From assembly GCA_039182715.1 (NCBI GenBank), contig JBCDBY010000246.1:1-6950 (forward strand): 6,950 nt of DNA, in the 5' to 3' direction. This DNA comes from JBCDBY01 sp039182715 (GTDB taxonomy: Bacteria; Planctomycetota; PLA2). Below are positions 5,443 through 6,950 of this stretch, piece after piece (within the stretch, counting starts at the first letter, position 1; every line of letters starts with the position of its first letter). The notes under the pieces are model-generated. The model worked only from the letters and a program-made list of their open reading frames with translations, was not told where the DNA came from and made no database searches. The position numbers were made by a program, and so were the translations under genes.

Positions 5443-6510
5443 CTACTTGGGTGTGACGATCGGCCCGCGGATGCCCGTGATGTCGCTCGCCTTGAACGTG
5501 ATGCGGTTCTTGCGAATGATGCGCGCCATCTCCAGCGCCTCTTCATGGATGGGATCGTAGAAGAGGATCTTCTGCACCATCTTCACGGCGCGCTTGTAGT
5601 TGCGCTCCCGCATGTAGAGACGTGCCGGCGGAAGGAAGCACTCGATCAGCTCCTTGGCGATCGCGTCGAACTCCCTCTGCACCTGCTTCTTGTCGACGAT
5701 CTGGAACTGGCGGTCGGCCCGGACCATGTCGCGCAGCAGCTGGCGCGCCTTCTTGTAGTGCTTCTCCGCGCCCTTCGGCTCGAGCAGCTTCTTCTTCAGT
5801 CCGGAGATCGAGCGCCGCTCGATGTAAACCTTCGCCTCATCCTGCAGCTTCGACGCGGTTCGGAGCGCCTTGACCTTCTTCTCCTGCAGCTTGAGGATCT
5901 TCTTGCGCAGCGCGGCGAGCTCCTTGCTCTCCTTCTGCTGCTGCTCCGCGTCGATCTCCTGCTGCTTGCGGTCCGCGAGGATCTTCACCAGTCGCTCGAT
6001 GTGCGGCTGATACTCCTCGTTGCGCGGATGGGTGGGGTAGCGCGACTTGAGGCGTTTGATCGCCTCCAGGCACGCCTCCGGCTCCGCCTTGGACTTGAGC
6101 AGCGCATCGATGCGCGCGGTCAGGTAGGCGATCTCCTCCTGCTCGATCTGCTGGGCAAGCTTCTCGAACGCCGCCTCGTCGAGGCCGCCGAGCGCGAGAG
6201 CGATTTCGTACTGCTCCATCGCCTCGGGGAAGAGCTTCAGCTTGCGCGCGAAGTCCGCGAGCGCCACGCGCTCCGCCGCGTCGTCGTAGGACGTCAGCTC
6301 CTTGCGCGCCTCGTAGGCGGAACGGGGTTTGAGCTCGTCCCAGCCGACCATGGTTTCGCGCCCGGACTGGGAGAAGGTGAGGCCCTCGTCGTCGACGCGC
6401 TCGCGCACCCCGGGCTGCTGCTTGCCGGTTCGGGACTCGATCGTCCGCGTCGGTCCCGCCCAGACGAGCGGGGCACACAGCACGATGAGGAGAAGCACTC
6501 GCAGCTGCAT
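5443..6510 (-). CDS. exported coiled-coil/TPR-like protein, 355 aa, unknown function
   Basis: I chose the ATG at 6510 because it gives a classical signal peptide, M-Q-L-R-V-L-L-L-I-V-L-C-A-P-L-V-W-A, cleaved before G-P-T. The frame stays open to an ATG at 6552, 14 residues earlier. Mature residues 19-75 hold a small module (D-D-E-G-L-T-F-S ... V-G-W-D-E-L-K-P-R-S-A-Y-E-A-R). Helical repeats at about 78-170 (A-L-A-D-F-A-R-K-L-K-L-F-P-E-A-M-E-Q-Y) resemble TPR hairpins. A Lys/Glu/Gln-rich coiled coil spans about 180-230, and a second helical region near 320 (Y-K-R-A-V-K-M-V-Q-K-I-L-F-Y-D-P-I-H-E-E-A-L) reads like another TPR. The tail is I-T-G-I-R-G-P-I-V-T-P-K. The protein probably acts as a periplasmic scaffold; no enzyme motif is seen. 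It converges on the LRR gene and diverges from the next gene. Confidence 0.82.
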   Translation of the reverse strand: MQLRVLLLIVLCAPLVWAGPTRTIESRTGKQQPGVRERVDDEGLTFSQSGRETMVGWDELKPRSAYEARKELTSYDDAAERVALADFARKLKLFPEAMEQYEIALALGGLDEAAFEKLAQQIEQEEIAYLTARIDALLKSKAEPEACLEAIKRLKSRYPTHPRNEEYQPHIERLVKILADRKQQEIDAEQQQKESKELAALRKKILKLQEKKVKALRTASKLQDEAKVYIERRSISGLKKKLLEPKGAEKHYKKARQLLRDMVRADRQFQIVDKKQVQREFDAIAKELIECFLPPARLYMRERNYKRAVKMVQKILFYDPIHEEALEMARIIRKNRITFKASDITGIRGPIVTPK

Positions 6511-6517
6511 CATGTCC

Positions 6518-6525
6518 AGTATAAG
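6518..6525. promoter_or_regulatory. possible overlapping -10 elements of divergent promoters
   Basis: AGTATAAG contains TATACT on the minus strand (6523-6518) and TATAAG on the plus strand (6520-6525). It sits in the 40-bp gap between divergent genes and is AT-rich against a very GC-rich background. No matching -35 hexamer is visible for either direction, so this is only a suggestion. Confidence 0.25.
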
Positions 6526-6550
6526 GAACGTCCGCCGGGCCCCTTTTTTC

Positions 6551-6950
6551 ATGAATCTGCTTCTGCTTCTCGTGCTTCAATCCGCGCCGGTCGTGCAGGG
6601 CGCCGAGCTGATCCGCCAGTTCCACACCTATGACCTGCAAAAGGTCGCCGTGCGGGCGGTGCCCGGCGAGCGGGGCGCGCAGGTGCGCTGCGATCTGACG
6701 CTGATCCCGCAGCGGCCGGGGCCGCTGCGCTTCGTGTTCACGAGCGACGCTCGCAATCTGCGCGTGACCCGCGACGGTCAGCCGGTGCCGGTCTCGGTGG
6801 AGGGCGCCACGATCAAGACGCTGGTCCGCCTGCTGGCGCCGGACGCGCAGGGCGTGCCCGGTCTGCTTGTCCTGCGGCCGGAACCGGGCTGGCCGCTGGG
6901 CGAGCCGGTGACGGTGCGTCTCGAGTACGACTGGATGCCGCGCGGCGGTC
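6551..6950 (+). CDS. exported beta-rich protein, N-terminal part (3' end outside window); possible M1-peptidase-like N-terminal domain
   Basis: The frame runs open from ATG at 6551 to the right edge, giving 133 residues. It starts with a hydrophobic signal-like segment, M-N-L-L-L-L-L-V-L-Q-S-A-P-V-V-Q-G, followed by A-E-L-I-R-Q-F-H-T-Y-D-L-Q-K-V. The rest alternates short hydrophobic strands with charged turns (V-R-C-D-L-T-L-I-P ... L-R-F-V-F-T-S-D-A ... L-R-V-T-R-D-G-Q-P-V-P-V ... V-T-V-R-L-E-Y-D-W). This pattern resembles the N-terminal beta-sandwich of M1-type aminopeptidases, but the catalytic HExxH region would lie outside the window, so the family is unproven. An in-frame ATG at 6512 adds M-S-S-I-R-N-V-R-R-A-P-F-F, a basic n-region that would make a better signal peptide, but it would overlap the minus-strand gene's start. 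Neither start has a clear Shine-Dalgarno. Confidence 0.65.
   Translation, partial: MNLLLLLVLQSAPVVQGAELIRQFHTYDLQKVAVRAVPGERGAQVRCDLTLIPQRPGPLRFVFTSDARNLRVTRDGQPVPVSVEGATIKTLVRLLAPDAQGVPGLLVLRPEPGWPLGEPVTVRLEYDWMPRGG

Noticed and set aside
6535..6550. GGGCCCC followed by six Ts as an intrinsic terminator
   Set aside because: There is no stem of useful length before the T run, and it sits at the start of a gene rather than after one.
5410..6633. Long plus-strand open frame (407 codons), very leucine-rich
   Set aside because: It lies antisense to the coiled-coil gene. The Leu-rich composition is the mirror of Lys/Glu/Gln codons on the other strand, and it shows no family motif or ribosome site.

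Overview
The window is high-GC bacterial DNA with dense, mostly plus-strand coding. It looks chromosomal: a ribosomal protein gene, a tRNA-modification gene and a riboflavin gene sit in one tight cluster, followed by genes for exported proteins. Several traits would fit a Planctomycetota-like or related environmental lineage: an exported all-LRR protein, an exported coiled-coil/TPR-like protein with a small N-terminal 'W-D-x-L-x-P-x-x-x-Y' module, a RibD reductase domain reading 'AKWAMTLDG', and intergenic AAACACAG-type repeats. This assignment is inference and is not proven by anything here.

Region 1 (2-3596) is a probable operon: the 3' end of rplQ (L17), a 43-residue single-span membrane peptide, an orphan helical protein of 281 residues, miaB, and ribD. 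Gaps are 13 nt, 0 nt, a 4-nt ATGA overlap and a 20-nt overlap, so translational coupling is likely throughout.

Region 2 (3597-5442) holds one gene, for a secreted leucine-rich-repeat protein (3813-5222), bracketed by two homologous non-coding elements in opposite orientation (3604-3744 and 5244-5415). Each element has terminal inverted repeats built from GGCCACAG plus a variable number of AAACACAG octamers. Each also carries an internal GC-rich hairpin with a conserved loop and a central block that is identical over 20 bp between copies. In both copies the hairpin end lies just downstream of a stop codon (of ribD, and of the minus-strand gene at 5443). The elements could therefore work as terminators while looking structurally like small MITE-like mobile elements. 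This is the most noteworthy feature of the window.

Region 3 (5443-6950) contains a minus-strand gene for an exported coiled-coil protein and, divergent from it, the 5' part of a plus-strand gene for an exported beta-rich protein that runs off the window. Their start regions lie within about 40 nt of each other, and exact starts are uncertain. I saw no tRNA, rRNA, CRISPR array, transposase or riboswitch.
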